In this document: piece after piece, positions 1 to 27,880 of the stretch
Layout: each line of letters starts with the position of its first letter
Position numbering within the stretch: position 1 is the stretch's first letter
Source of the DNA: Albula goreensis
Lineage: Eukaryota; Chordata; Actinopteri; Albuliformes; Albulidae
DNA length: 64,000 nucleotides
Direction of reading: 5' to 3'
Assembly: GCA_022829145.1 (NCBI GenBank)
Contig: CM040742.1
Location: 9,111,538 to 9,175,537, forward strand
Made by a program: the position numbers and the translations under genes
Notes under the pieces: generated by a model
What the model saw: the letters and a program-made list of their open reading frames with translations, nothing else
Database searches by the model: none
Told to the model about the DNA's origin: nothing

Positions 1-1205
1 CAGATACTGCAGTATGATCAGGGTGGGTGTGATTCTTCGCTGCTCTCCCGAGCCTCAGCCTAAAGCCGTAATGGGGTGGGGTGGGGGGGGGCAAACAGTT
101 GCGGAGCGGTGCAACCAACATCGATCGCTCTCACTTCTCCTCCGATATGAGGACGGCCCTGCAGAGCGAGCGCACTGTTCATTTGTATTGTGCTCAGGAG
201 CGCGCGGCAGAATGACTACTGTGTTAATTTTGTATTGTATTCTGAAGGTGTACGCTGCAGATTGAGCTCAGTATTAATTATGTTCCGTGCTCAGGTGGAG
301 TGTACAGCACAATGGGCACGGTGTTAATTCTGAATTGTGTTCGGGGGTGCATGAAAGACTCAGTGCAGCGTTAACCGTGCACTGCGTACATGACCCACAT
401 GAGCAGACCAGCTGGGGCTCAACTCCCTGTCACTCTGCACTGCAGCAGAATTCAGCCAAAGATTACCCCCCCCCCCCGAACATGGTCCACACACAGGTGC
501 TTCATCCGCAACGCAGTCAGCAACGTTCATTTACACACAAGACCTAAGCAGCAACAACAACGCCGTTAACGCTGTCTGTAAGGGAAGAGACAGGAGGGGT
601 GACCTCAGCTAACGCGGCTTAAACAGAAATCATTCACGTCAGTGGGAATGAAAGCCACAGTGGATCAGACCCTTTTCCCCCGGGGAGCCGCTACCCATGC
701 CCGCCACGGCATCTCCCGGTCCCCTGCAGTATTTAAAAGCTTGTCTCCGCTCTTCATGCTGTTGTGCAGTTACGCAGGCATTTATATGCATGAGCGACGC
801 TTTATTTATTTATTTGTTTATTTATTTAGGAAGTAAGAATAGTGAGGTGGGCATGAATTACTCATTCGCTTCACTTTTGGTGGCGACGGTGGGACCCGCT
901 GATGCCAGCCGCTGCTGTGGCAGGGCTTCGGAAACCCCTCTGCAGAAAAGAGACCTACCGTCAGGACAATCCTCTTACACTTGTGTGATTTGTGAGCAGA
1001 GGGCTTTTAATTAAAATAAGCCTGTAAGGAGCGGAAGAGGGCTGCAAGGAGGAGATGGATAATGAGGGAAAGTTTGTTTGAAAGTGGGGAGGAATGGCAC
1101 AAGAGAAACGATGCATAGGAAAGAGCATTCCCATTGCTCTGCTTGAATGGATTTGAAAGACGGAGGGGCAGAAAGGAGAGAGTCAAATGGAGCAAGGAAA
1201 GAAGA
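1..1205. other. Non-coding flank or trpc5 intron
   Basis: No exon recognised on either strand. A TTTA-rich run lies at 803-832. It presumably belongs to trpc5 upstream intron sequence, since the N-terminal exons are missing from the window. Confidence 0.4.
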
Positions 1206-2150
1206 GCTCTCTCTTATCCACACTGCAGCTGTATGGGGGATACTCTCTCTTATCCACACTGCAGCTGTATGGGGGATACTCTCTCTTATCCACACTGCAG
1301 CTGTATGGGGGATACTCTCTTATCCACACTGCAGCTGTATGGGGGATACTCTCTCTTATCCACACTGCAGCTGTATGGGGGATACTCTCTTATCCACACT
1401 GCAGCTGTATGGGGGATACTCTCTTATCCACACTGCAGCTGTATGGGGGATCCACACTGCAGCTGTATGGGGGATCTTATCCACACTGCAGCTGTATGGG
1501 GGATCTCTCTTATCTGCAGCTCTTATCCACACTGCAGCTGTATGGGGGATACTCTCTTATCCACACTGCAGCTGTATGGGGGATACTCTCTTATCCACAC
1601 TGCAGCTGTATGGGGGATACTCTCTTATCCACAATGCAGCGGGATGGGGGATACTCTCTTATCCACACTGCAGCAGGATGGGGGATAGTCTCTCTTATCC
1701 ACACTGCAGCTGTATGGGGGATACTCTCTTATCCACACTGCAGCTGTATGGGGGATACTCTCTCTTATCCACACTGCAGCTGTATGGGGGATACTCTCTT
1801 ATCCACACTGCAGCTGTATGGGGGATACTCTCTTATCCACACTGCAGCTGTATGGGGATGCTCTCTTATCCACACTGCAGCTGTATGGGGGATACTCTCT
1901 CTTATCCACACTGCAGCTGTATGGGGGATACTCTCTTATCCACACTGTAGCTGTATGGGGGATACTCTCTCTTATCCACACTGCAGCTGTATGGGGGATA
2001 CTCTCTCTTATCCACACTGCAGCTGTATGGGGGATACTCTCTCTTATCCACACTGCAGCTGTATCGGGATACTCTCTTATCCACACTGCAGCTGTATGGG
2101 GAATACTCTCTCTCATCCACACTGCAGCAGGATGGGGGATACACTCTCTT
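1206..2150. repeat. Minisatellite, 34/36-bp units, about 27 copies
   Basis: Near-identical units built on TTATCCACACTGCAGCTGTA followed by TGGGGGATAC and one to three CT pairs; length alternates mainly between 34 and 36 bp through TCTCTT versus TCTCTCTT. A few variant units (for example at 1621-1690 and 2035-2130) and truncated units near 1450-1520 are present. The absence of stops yields overlapping open frames on both strands that have no coding evidence. Confidence 0.95.
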
Positions 2151-5100
2151 GATCTCCATTCTTATTTTCTTTGCATTTCTCAGGGTACCACATGCAAGCA
2201 GGCTTCTCTCAGGCATACATGAGTACGAGAGGAACCCTGGTGTGGAGATGGAGTGTGGAGTGTAGCAGCAGGGAAGACAGCAGGGTATCTGTTTGTAGAC
2301 ATACCTGAGGCATTTCATTTTTATTGTGGAGTGGGTATGTTTATGTACAGAGCCTTGCACTGTTACTGTGAGCCATTTACTACCTCTGCCCAGCTAGTCA
2401 AGTGGAGATGCAATAATCTCTTTTGTGATTTTGTACTCAGTGTGAATCTGATACAAATTCTTCACACTCATGCTTTAAATGTCCCTGCTGTCTGTGATTC
2501 ACACCTCCACTCTAGATGTATCTGAATTGCTTTTTAACTCCACCTGCCCCCACTTCAAACCCTGAGTGATGTCATGATTACCCCTTCCTTCACCATGGCC
2601 CAGAACAGACCAAACGCTCCCACAGCCCAGTCGCGAGGAAGCCATCCGTCTCTATTAGCATACCGTTCCCTAGCAACAGTGAGTATTCAGGGCCTCTGCG
2701 GTTGCGTCATGGAGACACAGCCGATGTGTGTAGCCTGTGCAGCATGGCAGAAATCCTGAATAAATGTGTGTGTGGCGTTTGAGCCTCCCCCCCCAGTAAC
2801 ACAGGTGACCTGGAGTTGTAGGTCTATGTCGACTCTATCAGCCCCGGGTTACAGTGTCCTTGCTCATTATTAGCACAGCGGACTGGCACACTGAAGCCTG
2901 TACAACACCAATTCTCACCTATTAAATCCCATTGGTTTCCAGCCTCACAATCAAACAGCTCATCTGAGCAGCCCACGCGCACGGAGCCAGTGCACAAAGT
3001 CTCATGGGCTCAGATATCATACTTCCCCTCACCATGCTCACAAGGTACATTTATGTCTTCCCGGTGCCAGGAGCATTCTCTCATGATATCATCCCTCAAA
3101 AGCTCCACACTCACAGTTCGGTACAGATATCCATCTATCTAGAGCTTCCATTGGTTCATAGATGTCAGTTTCTCTGAAATATAACCTATAAGAAACCTGC
3201 TTTGTTTCTTTTTTCCATGTGAACTTGCAGTTTACAATATTTTGGTTTTGAGGGCGTAAAACCTACAGTATATATATATATATTACTGTTTTTATCAGTG
3301 GTTAATTTAAATGAAGGTTTAAAGCTGAAAATGAGAAATGAGCCCATTAAAAAACTACTAGGGGAATGTAAACAATACTATATGTGATGATATAGAAAAA
3401 TAAATACTAATACTAATAAATACAATCTAAGAAGACTTAAAATCCTTTAACTGGGAGTTTCAAATCACTTTCAGAGATACAGAACTTTTACAAAAAAAAA
3501 GAACCCTTTAAAAGTGCACGCATATCACCAAGATTCCATGTTGTGCATAATTGTCAAAACCAGCCACTAATAGCACACCAACACCTGTGTTAAAGGCAAA
3601 TATTCTGACAAATAATATTTGAAGCTAGCTTTAAATATTACCTAAATATGTCATTTCAAATAAAGAATTCTGACATGGATGACAGGTTCAGTGATAGTCG
3701 TAACAGGATTTTCAAAAGCTTCACTACTATCCGCTAATTACGATTAAGGTTGTTTTTTGTATATTCCTGAATTTTTCAGCATTCCAATCAATGGAAGTGA
3801 AAAACTGACAGGGGACTGGTGCAGATATTCTCTAAAAAGCCTCAAATTAGGTTGTACAGGGTGGATCTGAGCGATCTGTGACACAGAGTTATGGTTTATT
3901 TGTCATGTCAACTAAGTGCCAATAGAGGCTCATGTATATGTGTAAGTGCAAACCAACACAGCTTGTCTGAATTTTAGTACTGTAAGGCATGTTCCTCAAT
4001 TATGTTTTGTTTTTTTTTGCTGAAATTACATTCTCTGTGCTTTCAGAGTTTCTGCACTTTCAGCTACTTGTTACATTTAACCCCAGGTACTGTCACAACT
4101 ATCCCAGGGTGAAGGGCAGAATGTAACATTTGACTTGGTGTATTTGAGATTAATTTTCACACTCTGTATTACCATTGCACGTATTGAGATCATTTAATTT
4201 TGAAGGATACATATGTGGGAACCGTGTCTCCGATTTTAAAAGGTCTGGTACAAATAACAGCAGAGTAATGGATGCAAAAGTAAACACTGCTACAATCATC
4301 CCCTACCGTTTTCGGGGGTGTGTAGTTTTCTCAGTGTTTGCTTTCATTTAGTTCTCTGCCTCATTTTCTGTGAGAGCCCCGCATTGAACCTCTTTTTTCC
4401 CTTGAAAAGTCGCTCAATAAATACAACCTAATCAACCACACGTACCTCAAATAATAACAGCCAAGTCTGTTTGTGGTCGTCAGCAGGATTCTCCAGTGTC
4501 CTGGAGGCAAAAGAGCCTATCTTCTTTCTTTGACTGTCATTAGTGCATTACAGTGCAGCGTTCAAAACCTCATCGTCTAATCTGAAGAACACACTCAGGT
4601 AACGTTACTCTTATTGTTATGTTACGATGTTAGTATAGGGTGAACGGACGTTTTCCTGTGAGACAATCGTGCGTTTCAGCCGGTGTACTGCTAATTGCAT
4701 TTAAAATTGAATGCAGTTTCGTAAGTTTGTATTAGACGAAGCCACTGAAAATATAGTCAACATATGTGTTCATTGTAAATTTAATTTTGAAATAATACCA
4801 AAAAATAAGACTGATGAAGGGGGCATTTATCAACACGTCAGTTTGGTAAACGTCGTTTATTTGGTTCCATACCTTACGTAAGTAGGTTTTCTTTGTGAAG
4901 ATTCAACCTCATGTCGTTTCGCCGACTGCGCCCAAAGCATTTACCTCAGGCAGTTTTGGCCCAAAACACACCCATACTTACTTTATACGTTGTAATACTT
5001 TGATAATGGTAGAAGACATGATTGTTTAATTTTAAATGAAAATTGTATGATGCTAGCATAAATACAAATGTAAGCTGTTGTGCTGTGATACAGATTTTTT

Positions 5101-8100
5101 GTTTTACCTCAAGAATCCCTTTCCAAGTTGTCTTTAAGTAATGTGTGAGGTTTCTTCTGTTCAACCTTACACATTTTTTCATAATTACACAGATCTGGAG
5201 GAAGTCTTCTTATGCTGCTCAAAAATATTTTGCTCACACTCTACATTTGTTTTTAGAGATGGCATTAAATCTGCAGATAACCTCAACAGAACGTTGTCCA
5301 AAGCCTCCAACATTGTCTCTTCATTCCTGAAAATCTGCTATAACACACCGTGTCTCTTTGAAGGATAAAGTGCATACACTACCTGTTCCTAAACTGTCAA
5401 ACCAAATTTCTGAACCTCCTTTCAGGTTGCCTCGGTGGATCTGACATTTTCACAGATACTGTAGCTATATCATCCCCTTTATTGGAAAATGCCCCCATCT
5501 TCTCAATCATTGCTCTACCATGAACCATGGAAAGCTTGTCAAAAGCCAAAGGAAGCAAATGACTGTGCCTGACTGACTACAAACTGAAGAATGTGTAAAA
5601 AATAGCCTGCAGTTACAAATAAAATAATAGTCATACATTTGAAACCAGTAAGACTCAATTTTCTGGATAAATAAGATCATGCATGTTTCAGTAAACATAT
5701 TGTATTGAAGGAAGTTAATGTTTTGTGTAGGCCTATGTTGGGGTTCTCAGTTATTACACACATTATCATCTATGGTTTATTGAGTGTGATCGTCGTAGCA
5801 GCGATTGTGCTGTATACATGGTAAGTGCCAAAGTGGAAATGGTGAGTCAGACAAGTAGTGTGCCATCGTCGTTCCACCATTTAAAATTTGACAGCATCAG
5901 TCATCCTTGTAACGCAGTCAGTAACCGAGTGACTGCAAATTTACATATTTACGGTCTCATCATCTGTTGTCATCTCTGTCACTGCTGAGTGAACACCATC
6001 AAGCTGCGTTTAAGTCAGTTTGCAGAAAAAAATGATGCTTTGCATCGTTATGCAAACACAAACACACACACACACACACACACATATATATTCATTGGCA
6101 TATTAATCCTACAGCCATTTTCTATGCTTTTGAATGTTGCTTGTGTTCAGTCTCAGAGTGAAACTGAGGCATTCTGACACAGAGAATCAAAAAGAAATAT
6201 GAAAAACAGGTACAGTGGACCCGGTACTGTGCAATTAGTTACATATTTGAATTTTTAAAAAATCACAGCAAGTATTGCATACTTTAGTGCATTAATTCTT
6301 CATGGGTCTGCAGAAATAACAGAAAATGGGCTTTTTACTGTGTCTGACGGAGCTGAAAAGCCTCTCCTTTCTGAAAGATCTTTCTAGAAAAATATGGGTG
6401 CTTGCACCTCTACATGTTTTTGGCATTGTAGACCTTTATCTACAAGGACAATTTTTCAGATTGGTTAGCGTGTGATGTTTTTCCAACTAGAAAACCTGTT
6501 TTGACAAGAATCAGTGACATATAGTGGTTTATCTTCCTTCAGTTGCACAGCCATGGAGTGGTTTGTTCTGTTTGTACCATGACTGCATGAAAAAATAATA
6601 ATTCAACACTCAATGTTCATTGGAAATAGAATGTGGAACAGCTTGTGTTTCAGTTCGTAATGGCAATAAAGTCGCTTTTGCTGGAACTGATTCATAGTTA
6701 TGTATCATACAGTTTCTCTGTGCATGTTTTATGTTCCCAGAAAATACAACCTCTCTGCACATTAGAATCAAGTTTTTAAGCGTCTTGTTATGTTCAGCTG
6801 TCAGAATTAGTAAAATGTTCTGGGAAAGTGCATGTTCAACCGTCCAGAAGTAGCTGAGACAAACATTTCCCCATAACCATTAGCTTTAACATTAGCTGTC
6901 TAACAATTTCCTAATTGGTGTTATGGTGTTTTCACCACTCTCAGATCACCATTCCCTTATGATAATTTAGTTGTTTTTCATTAAAAATGCTGTCAGCGGC
7001 ATTTTCTGTACATTGGAAAAAACGACATTAAATAATGGGTCTATTTGTTATAATTGTGATGTTTTGGATTTTTTTTTACATATTTTTGTCATGGGGTCAT
7101 ATTGATAAATACAGACAAAACACTCATTATCAAATTCGATGACCGTTGAGAAAATATGTCTCCAGACATATTGCCCTGCCTGTCTCTGTATCCCACAGGC
7201 TGGCTGTTGATTCATCTTTGGATTTATAGTCCCCAGCCAGGAGGGAGAATCCCAAATAAACAAGTAAATGGGTTTCATCCAACTCCTTCTACTTTTGCTC
7301 AAAACCATGCCTCTGTTCTTGGTTAGATGCTTGTAGAGCTGAAGTCGAAAAGGAACGACCGACTCAAAAGCAGATTCGGCAGTGTCATTTTCATGTTTGC
7401 AGCTGATGTTGGTGCCTGGTGTGTTTTGGGGGACGAGAATCATTCTGTTTAGCCATTTTTATTTTTTGAAAAGAACATCTCTGTTGGATTCCCTGCCTGA
7501 GGGACAATGCCTATTGTTATTCTCAAGGATCTGTTATTTTGTCTTCATTTTTTAAACCTCTGTTGTGCTGCAGAGTGAAGCATTGGCAGAACCCGTACAC
7601 AGGACTCTAATCATTTTTACCCCTCCCCTGCTGAGTATTGATGCAGTTTTCCGAGTTCAAATATATGAGTCCCCTAACATTTGCAATTTCTCACAATTAA
7701 CAGGTTTAGCCTTCACTCTCACTGCTGGGACAAACTGTATTTGCAAACACATAAAATTAATCAATTTCCAATTACTTCCTTATTACACCAGTTGAGACCA
7801 GCATAGAAGGTTACATAGTGAAAAATACTTGTTCCAGTATTTTAAAACTTTTAAACAGGTGAAATTGACCCACACCATAACAGAAGGGATATACGTAGCC
7901 ATGGTGCACATATGTAAAGACTTTCCCTGTTTTAATGAAAATGTTTTCTTGACGCACTTCTTTGCTCGAAAAGATGGTGAGGATTAGTGAGGATTCGTGA
8001 CAGATGCTTTCGGCTGTTGGAATATGATCAGATCTTCTGCAGTTCTGAAATCGTGTGAGGAAGTTGATAGAGACATTTGGCATTTGGAAGACCCTCTATG

Positions 8101-8419
8101 CATGCTGTCCTATATGTCACTGTTCTGCTCAAACGTGAGGAAGACTGAGGCTACGTCTGTTGCTGAGACACGTTGAGTAGCTTTGATGTCACAGTTTGAT
8201 GGGGGTCTGTCACAACCAGAGTTCTAAGCGGCCGAGCGCTCTGTGACTTCCAAAAAGAATCACTTTCGAGGAAAAAGACTGTAGAGACGCCACACATAGA
8301 AAACTACACTGGTACTCTGACAGTATGTGCTCTTCTCATAACTGTCCTCAGTCTCTTTAATGAACTCCCTAATACTGTATGACCTTTGTACTGACCTGTG
8401 GCCTGTGACCTCCCTGCAG
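2151..8419. other. Non-coding stretch, probably trpc5 intron
   Basis: AT-rich DNA with no recognisable exon. A CA/TA microsatellite lies at 6059-6090, a short (TA)n at 3271-3283 and scattered poly-A/T runs. Open frames here, the longest 131 codons at 7048-7443 (-), show no family resemblance or splice context. Confidence 0.5.
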
Positions 8420-23232
<14,813 letters not shown>

Positions 23233-24670
23233 AGACAGGGGCGTGGCCACAGCAAGCACGGCACTGTTATTTATTGGATGCAGAGGAAAACAGCGAGATG
23301 AAGAATAATCTATATTTATAATGTCAGCTCTTCTTGCGGCTCCAGGGCTCCTTTACTGCAACATATTAGCTTAGAGGGAAAAAAATATTAAAAATGAAAA
23401 AAAAGCTTAATTTATTGCAATAGTAGTACATATTAACATAGCTGCCCTCCCGATGTATGAGACTCTATTCCCTCCCTGTGACTAAGGTAACAAAGTGATT
23501 CCCATTTTGGCCCTTCATGTCTAGCCCCAGGCATTTCATTCCATCTGTCTGTCTGTGTGAAATACCTGAGGGGGGCTGCAGTTTCCCAGCTCCACAGGTA
23601 CCTGCACCTGTATGTCTGTGTGTCTCTGTCCTGACCAATAAGGAACACCTGAGCAGGTGAGCTGGGGAGGGGCCCCTGCATGGGTCCCATGAGGCCACGC
23701 CCCCTCCCCCCCCCTCCCCATGACAAGAGTAACCTGATTGGTTGTAGCCTGGATGAAGGAGTGAGAGAAAGCACACTTAGACAGTGTGAAAAATATAGAT
23801 GTATTCAGATCATACCTGATTAAATGTTCATCTTTCCTGGCTGATGAAGGCTTGTTAATGACCTGTTTGGTTCTGGTTCCAGTTGTCTCTGTGCTCTAGC
23901 ACCTCTGCGGTTCTGCTCGGCCTCAGTGTTCTCATCCTCAGCCCTGCCTGAGGTAACTGTCGTTGGTCGAAGCGTTGGACCGCTGTTCTGTTCACATTCT
24001 GTGGTCCATCCAATTACAGAAGGGAAAAAGGTGGTGTTTCAGACACGGTTTGAATACAAGCATCCTACTTATCGATTAGCAATTCATGTATCGTTCAACC
24101 GCGTCACTGTGGTTGTCCTTTCTGGATGAACCTTAAACCAACAGCAATCTTTCCTCACCAACTCAGAGAACGAGAACCCTCGGAAAGGTTTCCACAGTTA
24201 TCCATTTCCCACATTATGTTTTTTTTTATTTACCAGTTTCTGAAATGTTAGGAGTTTTGACTGATGTTAAGTACTTCATTGTGCTGGGTAAGGAGAGTGT
24301 GAAGGTTCTTGAGATTATGTTTTTTTGTGTTCGTCTTAAGGAAATCTTATTTTTCTAAAAATCAAAGGTGGCACTATTAAGCTTATTTCAATTTCTTATC
24401 ACAGCTGGTTCAGCTGAACACATTGGCGGATTAAGCATTTTCCTCTTTTTGAAGGTAAAAGGTGATGGAGTGCCAGTTTTTTAATCCTATTTGTTTTGAT
24501 CAATGTGACCAGCATCTATGTACGAAAACAAGATACAGCAATGAGGCACAAGGCTTCGGCAGAACATTTCTTAAAAGCGAAACCAAACAAGCCAATTTTA
24601 CACAAGTTACATTTTTTATTTGATAATGAAACAGCACTGTTGATGAATAAAAAGATTTGACTGAGATGTG
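23233..24670 (+). other. trpc5: trpc5 3' untranslated region (inferred)
   Basis: Directly follows the trpc5 stop and has no coding potential. It is AT-rich with several T- and A-runs. An AATAAA at 24646-24651 is the best polyadenylation signal, giving a 3'UTR of about 1.4 kb. The end is inferred; an earlier end near 23.4 kb is possible. Confidence 0.5.
24646..24651 (+). terminator. Candidate polyadenylation signal for trpc5
   Basis: AATAAA hexamer on the + strand about 1.4 kb after the trpc5 stop, in AT-rich sequence and before a change to GC-richer DNA. Confidence 0.45.
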
Positions 24671-24839
24671 GTACATCGCCGAATTTATTTGAGTTCCTCT
24701 GTGTTGATCTGTCAGGTCAGCCTACTGGAGGTTCCACGGGATCGATGGGATGGGTAGAGCTACTGAAATTCGGAGATAAATCAGCTTTGGCAGAGTTTCC
24801 ATGACAGCACTTAACGGCGCTACATGCTCTCCCACCCTA

Positions 24840-25200
24840 GCGCTTCTCCCTCAGACTGCAGTTGGAGGGGAGAGAGAGAGAGCTGCTCGGGCTCTTTTAA
24901 TCTGCCGTTTCTGGCGTGGCGGAGCGTGGTTCTGACTCCTCTCACCGCGGGCGTTTATCGATCAGCACCGCGCACAACGCCGGGCCCGGAGTGGATGTGA
25001 AGCTGTGAGGAGGGGTCAGGGCCCGTGGAACTCACACTCAAACGCAGCCATGAAAGCACAAAAAAAAAAAAATGTTTCGTAACACGGCGATGTGCGCGCA
25101 TCTAAATATGGGCCCTGCTGACATGCAGAGCAGATGTAAGGCTGAGGCCGGCATGCCCGCGGGCGCACAGCCCTCTGCACCCCTTTACAAACTCCCCTTT
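24840..25200. other. GC/CpG-rich island between two convergent genes
   Basis: Clearly richer in G+C and CpG than its flanks (GTGGCGGAGCG, CCGCGGGCG, CACCGCGCAC, CGCCGGGCCCGG). It lies between the 3' ends of trpc5 and alg13 and has no long codon-like frame. Promoter, enhancer or lncRNA start are all possible. Confidence 0.5.
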
Positions 25201-25747
25201 TCCTCTGCACAGCCCAGCGTTTAACATTTAAACACTTTATTCACGCACAGTATCTCACAAGCATCACAGGATTTGGGTGGCTACATAACAACCGCAATTT
25301 AGAATGCTGCAGTGCATCTGTCACATAAAAGTATTACTCCCCCACAACATACACCAAGTATGTCAACATGCACTACACACACCTCTCCGATATGCACACT
25401 CCTACCCTTTCACCTTATGTAATCTCTATGTTTGGATAATGTCATGCAGTTGTGAGCTGGGTCGTATGAGAGAGGTGCTTTAGCGCTCTAATGAAGCTGT
25501 AATACAACTGAACCCCTGATAATATCGTTCACTCACGCACAAGTGCAGCAGGCATTACAGAGATGAGATGTGGAGTTGACCGCTTAAGAGTTCAGCTATG
25601 GGCCTGTAATAGGCTGGCTGGATTTTAAAATGCTACTTGCAATTTTGCATGCATTAAGAGCATTGTAGGATTTTTAAAAAGTACAGGATCTTGCATTTAC
25701 TAACGTAGCACCTCCTATATTTGTCATTTCATTTCACCTACATCATT

Positions 25748-25966
25748 ATTACATTACAGTCATTTTAGCTGATGCTTTTTATCCAAAGTGACTTACAGTT
25801 GATTAGGCTAACCAAGGGCAAATTCCCCTGGGAGCAATGTGGGTTTAAGGGCCTTGCTCAGGGGCCCAACAGCAATGGTGTTCATGTTGTGGCTAGACTG
25901 GGGTTTGGGCCACCAACCTCAGGGGTCCCAGTCATGTACCTTAGCCACTAGACTCCAGACTGCCCT
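25748..25966 (-). mobile_element. tRNA-derived SINE with L2-type 3' tail
   Basis: Read on the minus strand it starts GGGCAGTCTGGAGTCTAGTG with A-box-like TAGTGGCTAAGG and B-box-like GGTTGGTGGCC. A body follows with CATTGCTCCCAGGGGAATTT, then the tail AAGTCACTTTGGATAAAAAG and (TGTAA)-like terminal repeats. The GGATA loop with flanking stem is the known 3'-end signature shared by UnaL2-type LINEs and their SINEs in fish. Confidence 0.75.
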
Positions 25967-27700
25967 GTGGGTCCCAGTGAGCGTATGTACTCTCTTCTCA
26001 TCCAACATCACTAGCAGTGAAACAGTATATCCAAATAATTTTGGCAGCATCCCAGCAAGATTCTGCTGTGCCTGATGTCTCTGTGTGTTTGGAGGCAGTG
26101 GCTTCAAATTGGCCATCACAGGGAGACCAGTACTTGCTGATACATGCCTGTGTGTGTCCCCGGGCAGACACGCCGTGTTGTGTGGGCTGTCAGCTCTCTG
26201 TTGACTTTACCAAGAGCTGTCCATGGTGCTGAGTGTGTGCTGATCCATGAGCCAGAGAGCTGTCCATGGTTCTGATTTCCATGCTATTATTCATTCTAAA
26301 TTGTCTGGTCTTATTCTGCACTGTTCACTGAGGGGATTTGGTCCTTTGCATGGAGGAACAAAGGATGAGAACAGGCCATTTGCAAAATCAGGCTCCCCAT
26401 TTCCCCCAGAGTGTTGCAGTAAAACCTGAATGTCTTCATCTTATTTGACCAAGGAGCCTGCCTCAAGCATTGACCCATAAAAGCATTGACAACAGTATAA
26501 TAGTATACTGTATAAAAAAATATGTATAAGTACAGAGTTTTCTTTTAACAGACTGAGCTTAGCCCAAAAACTCATTTGCAGTTCATTCTGTTGGACCCTT
26601 TTATGAATTTAAAAACCTCAACTAAATCCCCCTTAGTCATATATAAAGACCATTATGAAGTCAATCTCTGTGCCAAGCATGAGAATTATCCAGTCTCCAG
26701 CAGTGAACAAATCCAGCAATATACACACCTTCCTACTCTGCTGGGAAAGTAATGGAAGGTGTGATATTAATGCATGAAATAAAATGTAAAATGCTTAATA
26801 AAAAGTAAGCTGGTGGTGGTGATGAGGCCTGCTCCATAACACAAGCAGTCATTGATCAGACACCAGTTAGCTAGCAGTTATAGTTCAGGCCCTTAAGTGC
26901 ATTGTGGAGGTCTATCCTAGAATGAAAACCAATATACTGTACTCATCTTCAACATCTCCTTCCAAATACCCAGATACAAAAGTGTTAAGAACAGCACATA
27001 AGATGAATAATGAAGGATCTGAAAGTTTGCTTGCATACTGTACTCTAAATGCAGTTTAAATATAATCTTTACTGATGGCTCTATCAATCAGGAACTGGAA
27101 AAATATGCCAGAAGTGATAAAACCACACAAATGACCTCACCGGGTGCAAATGTAATTCATTTTCCCCTTGGGCCTTTCAAGTATATTTAAATTGATTTTG
27201 TGATCACAAATTCCACCATATCTGAACAGTTAATTAGTTGTCTAGTACTCATTGATAGCTCTGAACAGCAGGCTTCAACTCATGATGGAAAACTTGGTTT
27301 AAAATCACTACATCTGCCCAGTGGTTTCCTTCCTGAGGATTCCATGGTTGCTGCTGAAGCACACAGTGAGGTGACTCGCCCTTTTGCCATTCAACCCACC
27401 TTCTCTGACCTGCTACAGTGCTGTAAAGGCAGAAACATGCCTGAAATGCAAACAACAAAAATGGTGTGCAACTGGCCATAGCACTTTCCAACTGGACACA
27501 ACTGTGAAGTTCTCTGACAGAAATTAGACAGGCAAAATGTACGGACTAATTTCATAGCATGTCATTCTGGAAAGCACACATAATAGAGTGCAAAGTTATG
27601 TACAGCTATGCTGTGCATGTTATTCATTTAGCCACTGAGGGCACATTTAATATGCTTTTAAACGGTTAGATCTTTTTTTTTTTGTAATCTGGGGAAAATA
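25967..27700. other. Intergenic, nothing recognised
   Basis: Between the SINE and the alg13 3' end. AT-rich, without a supported exon or transposon. Open frames of up to 93 codons at 27200-27491 on both strands have no splice or homology support. Confidence 0.5.
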
Positions 27701-27731
27701 AACAGACGAGCCGAAGTTGGGAAATTCAAGG

Positions 27732-27737
27732 TTTAAT
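27732..27737 (-). terminator. Candidate polyadenylation signal for alg13
   Basis: TTTAAT on the + strand reads ATTAAA on the minus strand, about 145 nt after the alg13 stop. This would give a short 3'UTR. No nearer AATAAA was seen. Confidence 0.35.
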
Positions 27738-27880
27738 GAAAGGTAGGCTCCCCTCTTTTTTCTTGAAAACAGAACTCTGATTCAAACATGAGCCATGGGA
27801 ACAAACTCAGGAACAGCAAGTTTAAAGTAAACAATTATAAGACAGTGGGGGTTGGGGGGGGAGGGGGTGAGCATGTGCAG

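Noticed and set aside
1134-2222. Overlapping open frames of 134-321 codons on both strands
   Set aside because: They are translations of the 34/36-bp minisatellite. All frames are equally open, units change frame, and there is no splice or homology support.
7048-7443. Minus-strand ORF of 131 codons in AT-rich DNA
   Set aside because: No recognisable domain, no splice context and low-complexity Lys-rich end; consistent with chance.
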